Origin: an uncultured Nostoc sp.
GTDB lineage: Bacteria; Cyanobacteriota; Cyanobacteriia; Cyanobacteriales; Nostocaceae
Reading direction: 5' to 3'
DNA length: 53,513 bases
NCBI RefSeq assembly: GCF_937863485.1
Contig: NZ_CALMFY010000164.1
Span: 1-53,513, forward strand
The notes beneath the pieces were generated by a model. The model worked only from the letters and a program-made list of their open reading frames with translations. It had not been told where the DNA came from and made no database searches. Of this stretch, positions 34,131-43,318 are shown one piece after another; position 1 is the stretch's first letter, and each line of letters opens with the position of its first letter. Made by a program: the position numbers and the translations under genes.

Positions 34131-35101
34131 TAGTCAAAGTTCCGTGTACAGGTCTAGATTTTCGTGGTCTTCCGAGTAGAGGTCGCTGACACTCACAACT
34201 TCCGAAAAAATCCGCTCTCTAAAACTCGTTTGAGCTATTCTAGCCAAAGTAATCCTTACATACTGTTGACAAAATAGCAGCGCTCAAATCCATATAAAAA
34301 TCTTGAGAAATTTCTATTTTATAAGTCTAAAGTCAAGAGTGAAAACTGAGGATTTTGAGATAATTCATTAGTCATTCAACTTTCTCAAGACACAAGACAT
34401 ATAGTATACTCAGCAAAAAGGCGAAATTTACAGTTTTTGTTGGATGTAGAGAGCATTTGTTCCCTACCATTATACGATTTTGTCTTAAATCTCTTTGGTA
34501 TTTGATTAAACAAATTTATGATAAATAATTAATTGATTAAATTTAATCACTAATTATGGATTAAATTATGTGAATGTAGCAGTAATGATTTTTGGGTAAG
34601 AAAATTTCTTTAGTGAGCATAAATACAATGTAGGTAATAGTCGCATGGACTATCAATCAATGATCAGTGGTTAGTAGTAATTAATTATTTGGTACTTAGT
34701 GCTGAAAGATTTTACCTGTACAAGCATATGCAAAGCTAGTCGAGAATGTATATTGGGCGTAGTAGCCGATGATTTAAAATATCTTTTTAACCTGATCCTA
34801 CTGCCTGAAGGTGTGGGATTTCAGGGTCATTGGATGATTGGACATTGAAAAAAAACCATGCTCCAAGTCGAGCGATTGATTCCACCCCTTGAAGAGATGG
34901 ACTACAAGCCGACTTCCTGTAAATGAAGCTGTACACGCTCCTGCTAGTTAGTAACAAAGTGTTGCGTTTACGTTGCTGAAAAGTGCTTTTTAGCGTTCTT
35001 TACATATTGCAACTAGTCTATTTAACTTGAAAGTCCCTTGTAATTTGTACAATGCAGCTGTGACGTGGATCTTGTTGAGATTGGGCGTTAAACGATAATT
35101 C
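34131..35101. other. Long AT-rich intergenic region with a 16-bp palindrome
   Basis: About 970 bases between divergent genes. The middle (34400-34680) is strongly AT-rich and contains the perfect palindrome TGATTAAATTTAATCA at 34534-34549. A tiny frame at 34858-34926 (MLQVERLIPPLEEMDYKPTS plus two residues) looks protein-like but has no support. The region most likely carries the promoters of the glycosidase and kinase genes. Confidence 0.45.
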
Positions 35102-37090
35102 ATGAGCATTTCAACTTCTGTGCTGAGTGATCTGCTAAAGTCCCTACCCTACTTGCGGTCCCAGCTATATTTTAAGGCTTCACTAACGGCGCTCTCCCAC
35201 GCGATGGAAGATCAAGTTTTGGCTGGAACTTTAGCCCAACCCCTTGTAATTGCTAGTTTCCAGCGAGAGCGATTCTACCGCCAAGAAGCTCATCGCTACC
35301 AGCGACTAGCTTTACGAAGTAATCAAGTATACGTATTATCTGCTCCAGAAACTGATTTTACCAATTTTACCAATAGTTCAGAACACTACGAAAGGGTAGC
35401 TTTTGAGCCAAATGATGGCTTAAGTCAAGAGTGGCATTTGATAGTGATTGCCGACAATTACGCGACTTGTCTGGTTTGCCGGGAAAGCCTTGGTTCTATT
35501 GCCAAAAACAAGCAACTACCGGAACTAAGCCCGAATCTGGATATAGACGCAGCGCGAAGATTTGAGGGAATTTGGACATCGGAAAGGGGAGTTAGCCTCA
35601 AAGCAGCCGAATTGCTTTTAGACAGGATTTTGGTTTACAGACCAGAATTGGCAAGCAAAATTGAGGAGGGATGTCAAAGGTTTGGCATCAAAGAGCCGCG
35701 AAGCTACTCTGGAGCAGAACAGATCAACGAATATGCTTGTGACATCGATACTGATCCCTTTGTGCAGCGTTTACTAACTTATCTGCAAGCTAGCCAGTAC
35801 AAATTGCACAAAGCCTACCGTTCAATTGCTGCTCAAGCACGTAAAGAACGATTAGTCAATACGATTAGCACTGCCATTCGGCGATCGCTCGATCCTCACG
35901 AAGTTCTCCAGGTGGCGGCACAAGAATTAGGACAACACTTAGAAGCTTGTCGCTGTCTAATTTACCGCGCTCAAGCCACAGATAGCCAAGCCATAATGGA
36001 ACACGAGTTTTTGACTCCAGGTGTTTTATCTGTTCGTGGGCAAACCTGGGAGTTAGAGAAAAATTCTCTCTTTCAGGACATAGTGGAACAAGGCGAAGGT
36101 GTTTGTGTAAGCGATACGCTGATTGACCCTCGCGTTACCGATTCGCCGGGACTTTCCTTGATTGCCAAAAAGTTTGCCATTCGTTCTTGGCTGATGGAAC
36201 CAGTATTTTATCAGGGGCGATTATTGGGCATCGTGGAGTTGCACTACTGCCGAATGCCACCGCACGAGTGCCAACCTGGGGAATTAGATTTGGTAAAAGC
36301 GATCGCTACCCAAGTGGGAGCAGCTCTCATCCAAGCCGAAGCTTACGCCAACCTAGAAGAACTTAACCAGCAGCTAGAAGCCCTAGACCGCACCCGCAGC
36401 AACCTCATAGCCATAACTGGGCACGAACTGCGTACCCCCCTATCCACAATTCAAGTGTGCCTGGAAAGTCTCGCTAGTGAGCCGGATATGCCCTTGGAGT
36501 TGCAGCAGGTCATGCTCAATACTGCTCTTTCCGACTCAGAGCGGATGCGAAAACTGGTACAAGATTTCCTCACACTTTCCAACTTAGAAAGCGGTCGCGT
36601 GGAATGGCATCCAGAATCCCTCAGTTTACAAGAGTGTGTGGACTTATCACTTAGCCGCAATCGCACGCGTTCCTCAACGGAAAAGCCGCCCAAAATCAAA
36701 ACTCAAATTGCCCAAAACTTACCTTTGGTTAGAGCTGATGGTGATTGGCTGGTAGAGGTACTGGCAAAACTCATAGACAATGCTTGTAAATTTACACCAC
36801 CCCAAGGAGAAATCACTATTAAAGCAGTTCAGAATAGCCATCAAATGGTCGAGGTGACTGTAGCTGACACTGGACGCGGCATTGAACCGAATCGTTTAGA
36901 AGTAGTTTTTGACCGCTTCTATCAAGAAGAGGGAGCGCTACGCCGCACCACTGGCGGAACTGGACTTGGTTTAGCAATTTGCCGTCAAATTGTTAATGGC
37001 TGGGGTGGGGAAATTTGGGCAGAGTCAACTGGCAAAGACCAGGGTAGTCAGTTTCACTTCACCATACCAATTGTTCAGAGTAGCCATTAG
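35102..37090 (+). CDS. DICT-GAF sensor histidine kinase
   Basis: A 662-residue soluble sensor kinase. Residues 1-190 are a DICT domain, a sensory module thought to respond to light with GGDEF/EAL- and kinase-linked outputs. Residues about 255-412 are a GAF domain; its ligand is unclear, and no obvious bilin-binding Cys-His motif is present. The HisKA phospho-acceptor is His441 in ITGHELRTPLS. The ATPase domain shows LIDNACKFTPP (N box), VADTGRGIE (G1) and GGTGLGLAICRQIV (G2). There are no transmembrane segments and no adjacent response regulator, so the partner is elsewhere. Confidence 0.92.
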   Translation: MSISTSVLSDLLKSLPYLRSQLYFKASLTALSHAMEDQVLAGTLAQPLVIASFQRERFYRQEAHRYQRLALRSNQVYVLSAPETDFTNFTNSSEHYERVAFEPNDGLSQEWHLIVIADNYATCLVCRESLGSIAKNKQLPELSPNLDIDAARRFEGIWTSERGVSLKAAELLLDRILVYRPELASKIEEGCQRFGIKEPRSYSGAEQINEYACDIDTDPFVQRLLTYLQASQYKLHKAYRSIAAQARKERLVNTISTAIRRSLDPHEVLQVAAQELGQHLEACRCLIYRAQATDSQAIMEHEFLTPGVLSVRGQTWELEKNSLFQDIVEQGEGVCVSDTLIDPRVTDSPGLSLIAKKFAIRSWLMEPVFYQGRLLGIVELHYCRMPPHECQPGELDLVKAIATQVGAALIQAEAYANLEELNQQLEALDRTRSNLIAITGHELRTPLSTIQVCLESLASEPDMPLELQQVMLNTALSDSERMRKLVQDFLTLSNLESGRVEWHPESLSLQECVDLSLSRNRTRSSTEKPPKIKTQIAQNLPLVRADGDWLVEVLAKLIDNACKFTPPQGEITIKAVQNSHQMVEVTVADTGRGIEPNRLEVVFDRFYQEEGALRRTTGGTGLGLAICRQIVNGWGGEIWAESTGKDQGSQFHFTIPIVQSSH

Positions 37091-37281
37091 GAAAAGCGGA
37101 CTAAAGTCAAGAGTAAATAGTATTGGGCACTTGTACTGAGCGTAGCCGAAGTATGGGGCATTGGTTTTTGACTAATCACAAATGACTAAAAGACTAAAAA
37201 CTGTTACAGTCTATGACGCGATCGCAATATGATCCTGGTTGCGGTGTTAGGATTCCCTAAAAACGTTGAGAGAATATTTAT

Positions 37282-37707
37282 ATGGCAGAAACACTCTCTG
37301 GACAAACCCCGCTATTTGCTGGCAGCACTGGTGGCTTGCTTAGAAAAGCAGAAGTGGAAGAAAAGTACGCTATCACTTGGACTAGCCCGAAAGAGCAAGT
37401 ATTTGAATTGCCTACAGGTGGTGCCGCTATTATGCGGAAAGGTGAAAACCTGCTGTATTTAGCTCGTAAAGAATATGGCATCGCTTTGGGCGGTCAGAGA
37501 CTCCGGAAACTCAAAATTACAGATTACAAAATTTACCGTATTTTACCCAATGGAGAAAGCACTTTAATTCACCCAGCTGATGGTGAATTCCCCGAAAAGG
37601 TGACGCAAGGTCGTGACATAGTGCGTTATGTAGACCGTCGGATCGGCGAAAACCCCAGTCCAGCTAAACTTAAGTTTAGCGGTGTTTATACTTACGACGC
37701 TCCATAA
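37282..37707 (+). CDS. psaD: Photosystem I subunit II (PsaD)
   Basis: A 141-residue stromal PSI subunit that docks ferredoxin and helps hold PsaC. The start [20 protein letters not shown] and the basic [20 protein letters not shown] segment are those of cyanobacterial PsaD, and the length is exact. It is monocistronic or read through into trpE; a long imperfect hairpin follows its stop codon. Confidence 0.98.
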   Translation: MAETLSGQTPLFAGSTGGLLRKAEVEEKYAITWTSPKEQVFELPTGGAAIMRKGENLLYLARKEYGIALGGQRLRKLKITDYKIYRILPNGESTLIHPADGEFPEKVTQGRDIVRYVDRRIGENPSPAKLKFSGVYTYDAP

Positions 37708-37721
37708 CTAGCTTTAGTAGC

Positions 37722-37792
37722 TAATGGGTAATTAGTAATGGATAATTGGTAAGAAAAAGAATTACCTATTACCCATTACCAATTACCAATAA
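37722..37792. repeat. Heptanucleotide-built long hairpin between psaD and trpE
   Basis: TAATGGGTAATTAGTAATGG and what follows on the left arm pair with TTACCCATTACCAATTACC on the right arm across a GAAAAAGAA loop, giving about 27-30 paired bases. The arms are made of seven-base units. It may act as the psaD terminator or simply be an inverted STRR. Confidence 0.7.
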
Positions 37793-37805
37793 CCTTTGAA
37801 AAATA

Positions 37806-39320
37806 ATGATGTTTCCGGATTTCTCCCAGTTTTGCACCCTAGCGCAACAAGGCAACTTCGTCCCGGTATATCAAGAATGGGTAGCAGACCTAGATACGCC
37901 AGTATCTGCTTGGTATAAAGTCTGTGCAGGTCAGCCCTATAGCTTTTTGTTGGAATCGATAGAAGGCGGAGAAAAACTAGGACGCTATAGTTTAGTGGGC
38001 TGCGATCCGGTTTGGGTTTTGGAAGCAAGGGGCGATCGCACGACACAGACAAACCGCGATGGTTCACAGATCATTTTTGCAGGCGACCCTTTTACAGCTT
38101 TAGCCGAATGTTTAGCACCTTATAACCCAGTTAAGTTACCACAGCTACCGCCAGGAATTGGCGGGTTATTTGGGTTTTGGGGCTATGAATTAATTCGCTG
38201 GATTGAGCCGCGCGTGCCAATTTATCCACCAGATGAGCGAAATATCCCTGATGGGTTGTGGATGCAGGTAGACCACCTATTGATTTTTGACCAGGTAAAG
38301 CGGAAAATTTGGGCGATCGCTTATGCTGATTTACGTGACCCCAAAGTAGATTTAAAAGCAGCATATCAACAAGCTGGCGATCGCGTCACCCAAATGCTCG
38401 AAAAGCTATCTTTACCCTTATCGCCGCAAAAAACCAGATTGGAATGGAAACCGCCTGGAAGTCGCGTATCTGGAGGAGCAGAGGAATACACCAGCAACTT
38501 CACCCGCCCTGATTTTTGTGCTAGTGTCCAAAAAGCAAAAGAACATATTAAAGCAGGCGATATCTTCCAAGTAGTAATTTCCCAGCGACTATCAACACCA
38601 TACACAGGCGACCCCTTTGCCCTTTACCGCTCCCTACGTCAGATAAATCCTTCGCCTTACATGGCTTACTTTAACTTCCAAGATTGGCAAATCATCGGTT
38701 CCAGTCCCGAAGTGATGGTAAAAGCTGAAACTGATCCACATGGTGGAGTGATAGCAACGGTACGTCCGATTGCAGGAACGCGTCCACGAGGTAAAACCAT
38801 CAATGAAGATGCAGCCTTCGCTAAGGATTTACTCGAAGATCCTAAAGAAATTGCCGAACATGTAATGCTTGTTGATTTAGGGCGGAATGATTTGGGGCGT
38901 GTTTGTGAAAGTGGTAGCGTCAAAGTTGACGAATTAATGGTAGTTGAGCGCTACTCCCATGTGATGCACATTGTTAGCAATGTTGTGGGTAAATTAGCAC
39001 TTGATAAAACAGCATGGGATTTACTGAAAGCTTCCTTCCCAGCAGGTACGGTAAGCGGCGCACCCAAGATTAAGGCGATGGAAATTATCCACGAGTTAGA
39101 GTCTAGTCGTCGGGGTGTTTATTCCGGTGTGTATGGATATTACGATTTTGAAGGACAATTAAATACTGCGATCGCAATTCGCACAATGGTAGTGCATGAT
39201 CAGACAGTGAGCGTACAAGCAGGTGCAGGTTTGGTGGCTGATTCTGAGCCAGAGAAAGAATACGAAGAGACGCTGAATAAAGCTAGAGGTCTATTAGAGG
39301 CGATTCGTTGTTTGCGTTGA
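37806..39320 (+). CDS. trpE: Anthranilate synthase component I
   Basis: A 504-residue chorismate-utilising enzyme that, with the TrpG glutaminase, makes anthranilate, the first step of tryptophan synthesis. The N-terminal region has the LLESIEGGEKLGRYS motif for tryptophan feedback binding. The catalytic core has PSPYMAYF, GSSPEVMV, RPIAGTRPRG, HVMLVDLGRNDLGRV and GTVSGAPKIKAMEII. No trpG is adjacent. Two ATG codons overlap at the start (37806 and 37809). It is 98 bases after psaD. Confidence 0.96.
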   Translation: MMFPDFSQFCTLAQQGNFVPVYQEWVADLDTPVSAWYKVCAGQPYSFLLESIEGGEKLGRYSLVGCDPVWVLEARGDRTTQTNRDGSQIIFAGDPFTALAECLAPYNPVKLPQLPPGIGGLFGFWGYELIRWIEPRVPIYPPDERNIPDGLWMQVDHLLIFDQVKRKIWAIAYADLRDPKVDLKAAYQQAGDRVTQMLEKLSLPLSPQKTRLEWKPPGSRVSGGAEEYTSNFTRPDFCASVQKAKEHIKAGDIFQVVISQRLSTPYTGDPFALYRSLRQINPSPYMAYFNFQDWQIIGSSPEVMVKAETDPHGGVIATVRPIAGTRPRGKTINEDAAFAKDLLEDPKEIAEHVMLVDLGRNDLGRVCESGSVKVDELMVVERYSHVMHIVSNVVGKLALDKTAWDLLKASFPAGTVSGAPKIKAMEIIHELESSRRGVYSGVYGYYDFEGQLNTAIAIRTMVVHDQTVSVQAGAGLVADSEPEKEYEETLNKARGLLEAIRCLR

Positions 39321-39436
39321 ACTTGGAGACTTGGGATTGGGAAATTTGTTCCAAAATATGTTTGGTGTCAAAGCAAATTACATAATTTTTCCGCTGGTTT
39401 TGCAGACTCAGCCCAACAAGAAAGAATCTGCGATCG

Positions 39437-40189
39437 CTACTGCGCCGTGTAGCCGCCATCCATCAGGTGGAAACTGCCGGTGACAAAGGAGGCACGCTCC
39501 GACAAGAAGAAGCTGACCATATCCGCGACCTCCTCAGTCCGTGCGAGGCGACCTAAAGGGTGCGAGGCGGCCATCTGCGCCCGTACTTCCTCTGGCAATT
39601 CGCGCATATTGGGCGTGTCAACATAGCCCGGCCCGATTGCGATCACCCGGATACCTTGGCTGGCATATTCCAGTGCTGCCGCCTTCGTCAGTCCGATGAT
39701 GCCGTGCTTCGCGGCGATGTAGGGACTGATACCAGCGACCCCGACTGCGCCAGCGACCGACGACATGTTAACGATTGCCCCGCCGCCGCTTTGGATCATT
39801 GCCGGAATCTCGTATTTCAGTCCGAAGAAGATGCCGCTGAGATTGGCCGCAATCACGCGATGCCACCATTCGATTTCATAGTCGGCGGTGCTGATCTCGT
39901 GTGGTCCAGTGAAGCCGGCATTATTGACTGCCATGTGCAGCCCACCGAAGCGCTCCACCGTCCCGGCCACCATTGCTTCGACGGCACGATGATCGGATAC
40001 GTCTGTTTCGATGACGTATGCACGCTTGCCAGACGAATCCAGCCGCCCGGCGACTTCATGCGCCCGGGCGACGTCAATGTCCGCAAGGATAATTTTCGCA
40101 CCATTTTCGTACAGCTTGACGGCAATGGCTTCACCAAGACCGGTCGCCGCGCCGGTGACTATGGCTACTTTGTCTACAAACTCGGACAC
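39437..40189 (-). CDS. SDR-family NAD(P)-dependent oxidoreductase, probably horizontally acquired
   Basis: A 250-residue classical short-chain dehydrogenase. The cofactor motif TGAATGLGEA is at 13-22, NNAG near 89, and the catalytic Ser (NMSSVAG) and Tyr-x3-Lys (PYIAAKHG) follow. Asp at the end of the second strand (LADID) suggests NAD(H) preference. Substrate is unknown. Base composition is unlike its neighbours: two 60-base lines counted by hand give 57% and 62% GC, against 43% for a line in trpE, and I saw no HIP1 octamer inside the gene. This points to transfer from a GC-rich bacterium. Confidence 0.9.
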   Translation of the reverse strand: MSEFVDKVAIVTGAATGLGEAIAVKLYENGAKIILADIDVARAHEVAGRLDSSGKRAYVIETDVSDHRAVEAMVAGTVERFGGLHMAVNNAGFTGPHEISTADYEIEWWHRVIAANLSGIFFGLKYEIPAMIQSGGGAIVNMSSVAGAVGVAGISPYIAAKHGIIGLTKAAALEYASQGIRVIAIGPGYVDTPNMRELPEEVRAQMAASHPLGRLARTEEVADMVSFFLSERASFVTGSFHLMDGGYTAQ

Positions 40190-40268
40190 TGGTTTATCCT
40201 CCTTGTCTTTCGGTCATCCCCTCAAGCATGAGCGGCCTAACTCTTAGTCTATGCAGATATTCTTTGTT

Positions 40269-40383
40269 AGGACTTACGCAATAACTCTCTGAAACCTTAT
40301 TCCTTCGTGTCCTACCCTGCGGGAAGCCGCTCCGCGTCTATGCGTACTTTGCGGTTCGTTTTTTCATGATTTTGCGTAAGTCG
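40269..40383. repeat. MITE-like element, family E, copy 3 (inverted)
   Basis: Starts AGGACTTACGCAA and ends TTGCGTAAGTC. It is in the opposite orientation to the 11403-11492 copy and carries the extra segment CCTGCGGGAAGCCGC, also present in the 9562-9679 copy. It lies next to the acquired SDR gene. Confidence 0.8.
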
Positions 40384-40429
40384 TGTTTGTTTAAGATCCC
40401 TTCTTAGGATTTAGACTATAAAGTATTTT

Positions 40430-40535
40430 GACATACTCCCCCCAATTAAATTAGGGGGATTGGTAGGGTCGAGAGAAGTTATTGCTAATCTCCCCGTCCC
40501 ATCCGAAACCGTGCGTGCGACTTTCACCATAAGAG
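40430..40535 (-). mobile_element. Probable 3' remnant of a group II intron
   Basis: On the minus strand GGTGAAAGTCGCACGCACGG followed by TTTCGGATGGGACGGGG resembles the 3' strand of intron domain V and the run into domain VI of cyanobacterial group II introns. It is followed by CTTCTCTCGACCCTACC. The pairing 5' strand of domain V is not present and there is no reverse transcriptase gene, so only a stub remains. At its far side, TGACATACTCCCCCC opens a CCCCC/GGGGG hairpin like that at 48739-48780. Confidence 0.5.
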
Positions 40536-40709
40536 AAAAGTATCTGCATCGTCGTCAATACCTGATTCTCTCCAGCAACTTTCATGAGCAATTTCTCTGA
40601 TAGGGTAGTCGTCAGAAAATGGTAAGCGTTTATATTCAGAGCGACAGTGGTTACTATAGTGACAACTGGTAAGCTACTCTCTTTCCAGTCCAAGATTACC
40701 TATTTCCTT

Positions 40710-41474
40710 ATGAGAAACACTATTTCAATTACCGATTCCCTGGTTCCTAATCCTGTACCGAAACCAGCAATCATTCGACTAGAAAATATTTTCAAGATTT
40801 ATGGTAGTGGCGAAACAGAAGTACGAGCGCTGAATGATGTCAACCTAATTGTGGAACAGGGCGAATATTGTGCAATCATGGGACCTTCAGGTTCTGGTAA
40901 ATCCACAGCCATGAATATTATCGGTTGTTTAGACCGTCCCACAGGCGGACGTTATTACTTAGATAACCTCGATGTAGCTCAAATGGACGATCGCTCATTG
41001 GCACACATCCGTAATAAAAAACTGGGGTTTGTGTTCCAACAATTCCACCTATTGCCCCAACTAACAGCTTTAGAAAATGTGATGTTGCCGATGGTGTATG
41101 CTAATATCAACCCAAAAGAAAGAAGCGATCGCGCAACAGTTGCACTGACAAGAGTCGGTTTAGCAAATCGCCTCAACAACAAACCAACTCAGCTATCTGG
41201 TGGGCAACAACAACGAGTAGCGATCGCTCGGGCCATTGTCAATCGTCCCGTAGTACTCCTAGCCGATGAACCCACAGGCGCACTTGATTCGCGCACAACC
41301 GAAGAAGTATTAGATATCTTTAGCGAACTCAATGCCAGTGGAATCACCGTTGTCATGGTAACTCATGAACCAGAAGTTGCTCGTCAAACCCAGCGCATCG
41401 TTTGGTTCCGTGATGGTCAAGTAGTACACTCTAATCTCACACCATCTGACTTGAGTCAGCTTGCTGTGTTATAA
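40710..41474 (+). CDS. ABC transporter ATP-binding protein, MacB/LolD/DevA type
   Basis: A roughly 254-residue ATPase. Visible motifs: Walker [11 protein letters not shown] loop [18 protein letters not shown], signature [15 protein letters not shown], Walker [13 protein letters not shown] and H-loop VTHEPE. These are typical of ATPases that work with MacB/FtsX-like permeases, including DevBCA exporters of heterocyst glycolipids. No permease or membrane-fusion gene is adjacent, so the partner is elsewhere. I chose ATG 40710 (MRNTISITD); an upstream GTG at 40647 enters repeat sequence. Confidence 0.88.
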   Translation: MRNTISITDSLVPNPVPKPAIIRLENIFKIYGSGETEVRALNDVNLIVEQGEYCAIMGPSGSGKSTAMNIIGCLDRPTGGRYYLDNLDVAQMDDRSLAHIRNKKLGFVFQQFHLLPQLTALENVMLPMVYANINPKERSDRATVALTRVGLANRLNNKPTQLSGGQQQRVAIARAIVNRPVVLLADEPTGALDSRTTEEVLDIFSELNASGITVVMVTHEPEVARQTQRIVWFRDGQVVHSNLTPSDLSQLAVL

Positions 41475-41519
41475 ATTCTTAGTTTGCTGACTGTAACATC
41501 TATCAAATTCTGTGCTGCA

Positions 41520-41939
41520 ATGGTGACATACAAACACGATCTCGAAAATGTTGATTGGGAGGAGATGAAAGCTACACTCAGTCAAGATAAATTCGACAAC
41601 GGTAGAAGTGCTGAACAACTCAAAGCATCGTTTACCAACAGTTATGCCACTTGTATTGCTTATGCAGGCGATCATATTATCGGCACTGCTCGCGGACTAT
41701 CTGATGGTATTTGTAATGCTTACATAGTTGATATTTGGACATTTACACCTTATCGTCACCAAGGAATTGCTAGCACAATGATGCGAACCTTATTAGACAA
41801 ATTGCAAGGTCAGTATGTCTGTTTGTTTACAGATGATTCTATCCAATTTTACAAAAAACTTGGCTTTACCGAAAGAGAAACTTGTCTGGAGCAGATAATC
41901 GGTAAATGGTTAGTGAATACATCATTAACAGATAGCTAA
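41520..41939 (+). CDS. GNAT-family N-acetyltransferase
   Basis: A 139-residue acetyltransferase fold. The acetyl-CoA loop motif is seen in YRHQGIASTMMRTLLDK (R/QxxGxG/A-like), and the final strand-helix FTDDSIQFYKKLGFTE is typical. Substrate cannot be told. ATG 41520 is chosen over an upstream TTG at 41484. It follows the ABC ATPase gene by 45 bases on the same strand, so the two may be co-transcribed. Confidence 0.85.
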   Translation: MVTYKHDLENVDWEEMKATLSQDKFDNGRSAEQLKASFTNSYATCIAYAGDHIIGTARGLSDGICNAYIVDIWTFTPYRHQGIASTMMRTLLDKLQGQYVCLFTDDSIQFYKKLGFTERETCLEQIIGKWLVNTSLTDS

Positions 41940-41977
41940 ATAGCAAGCCTATTTAATTTTTAATAATTGAAAGCCCC

Positions 41978-42010
41978 AGATCCCCGACTTCTTTAATAAG
42001 TCGGGGATCT
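41978..42010. terminator. Bidirectional terminator-like hairpin
   Basis: AGATCCCCGACTT pairs with AAGTCGGGGATCT over a seven-base loop, followed by TTGTTTT on the plus strand. It lies between the converging GNAT and carotenoid-protein genes. The same stem sequence is inside the repeat at 24281-24465. Confidence 0.75.
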
Positions 42011-42044
42011 TGTTTTCACGGTTATGGATATGGATTTAGTCTAA

Positions 42045-42575
42045 TTACAAACTTGACGTTTTGCCAGTTTCTGCTTGCGTTGCGATCGGCTTAACATCCG
42101 TGTAACCCACTTCACCAGCTATTGTCCGAAACACCGACATTTGTTCTTCAAATTCTAATCCTTCAATTTGCGAAACCAAATCATTAATTTCTTTAGCTGG
42201 CTGGTAGCTGCTTGGCAAATCAACTACCGTATCCCCCATAGCTACCGCCCAAGCATACCAAACTAACAGTTGGTTGTTTTCTTTGATTGCCCCATAAGCA
42301 CGAGAATATTCTGTATCTTTGCGGTTAACTATATCCCGCATGATATCTAGTTGCTGCTCATCTGATAACTCAAAATAGTCTCCTAGCAGAAGTGGTGCTA
42401 AGTCTGGTTCAGCAGCAGCAGGAGCAGCTGGGGTGATCGAGTCACCCATTTTTTTATAAACCAAATAGAACCAAGCTAATTTTGCATCGGTATCTAAGGC
42501 ATTAAACGCATCCACCAAGTTTTGAGTTTCATTACTCTGGGCTTGAGAAATATTTTTATCGTAACTTGCAGTCAT
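42045..42575 (-). CDS. Helical carotenoid protein (OCP N-terminal-domain homologue), second copy
   Basis: A 176-residue helical carotenoid protein. It aligns with the OCP N-terminal domain through LAWFYLVYKKMGDSITPAAP (Tyr40 at OCP Tyr44; the OCP Trp41 position is Tyr38, and Trp35 lies one turn earlier) and NQLLVWYAWA (Trp106 at OCP Trp110). It has a 15-residue N-terminal and a 20-residue C-terminal extension lacking in the 5394-5843 paralogue. It probably binds echinenone or canthaxanthin and quenches singlet oxygen. The OCP C-terminal homologue is 2.6 kb away on the other strand. Confidence 0.9.
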   Translation of the reverse strand: MTASYDKNISQAQSNETQNLVDAFNALDTDAKLAWFYLVYKKMGDSITPAAPAAAEPDLAPLLLGDYFELSDEQQLDIMRDIVNRKDTEYSRAYGAIKENNQLLVWYAWAVAMGDTVVDLPSSYQPAKEINDLVSQIEGLEFEEQMSVFRTIAGEVGYTDVKPIATQAETGKTSSL

Positions 42576-42792
42576 AAATTTGTTTCCAAAGAAATTTTAC
42601 CCGCCAAATTAAGGCTTACCAAAGTTTGAGCGTCAAATTCTACTACCTATAGAAAGATTTAAAAAAATTTAAAATTGCAGCTTTAATCTACCTTTTAATA
42701 GAGGTAAAAGTCTCCCGCAAGAAGCAAGAAAGCAGCACCTTACTTTGCTATAATCGCTACAGCAATAAAAAATTTACCTAAAGGTTTTAATT

Positions 42793-43167
42793 ATGCCTGA
42801 TGAAGAAGTGAAGCCCAATTTAGAAGCTTCCACCCAGGATGCACAATTAGCTGCCGATAGCATAGCTAGTGGTGAAGAAAAAGCGCCAACGGTGGATTTT
42901 GATGCTGATTATGCAGCTGCACAACAATTCAGCGTGAGTGAAGTTGACCGCACAGGCAAAGGTGCAGCAGCAGCCGAAGCAGCCACTGCACCTAACCAGA
43001 AAACCTCTCAGCCACAAGAGACAAAAACTCAGGCGCAGTCAACTGGTAATCCTGATGATTTTCTAGAGTTAGCGAAGGAAGTTGGGAATTCACCGACTGA
43101 GAGTGTAAGCAATGTTAGTGATGATCTAGTAGAACAAGCTTTGGAAAAGGGTGAACGGAAAAATTAA
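42793..43167 (+). CDS. Acidic, probably disordered cyanobacterial protein
   Basis: A 124-residue protein rich in Glu, Ala, Ser and Thr with no membrane segment. It has low-complexity stretches (GAAAAEAATAPNQKTSQPQE) and a short ordered-looking C-terminus (NPDDFLELAKEVGN, SDDLVEQALEKGERK). I do not recognise a function. Start ATG with AAAGG upstream. It is transcribed divergently from the carotenoid-protein gene. Confidence 0.7.
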   Translation: MPDEEVKPNLEASTQDAQLAADSIASGEEKAPTVDFDADYAAAQQFSVSEVDRTGKGAAAAEAATAPNQKTSQPQETKTQAQSTGNPDDFLELAKEVGNSPTESVSNVSDDLVEQALEKGERKN

Positions 43168-43318
43168 GTTTTTCTGATATCTTGCTATTTTGTTGGGTGG
43201 GCAATGTCACAAATATTAAAATTGAAGTTTTTGGCATTGGTAGATATTGCCCTCTTTACTGTTTTGGTCAATCGCCAACAGTTAAGATTTTTACTATCGA
43301 CTTTTGATTATTGATCAA

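Noticed and set aside
40451..40693. 80-codon minus-strand frame upstream of the ABC ATPase
   Set aside because: It overlaps the group II intron-like stub and has no protein family match.
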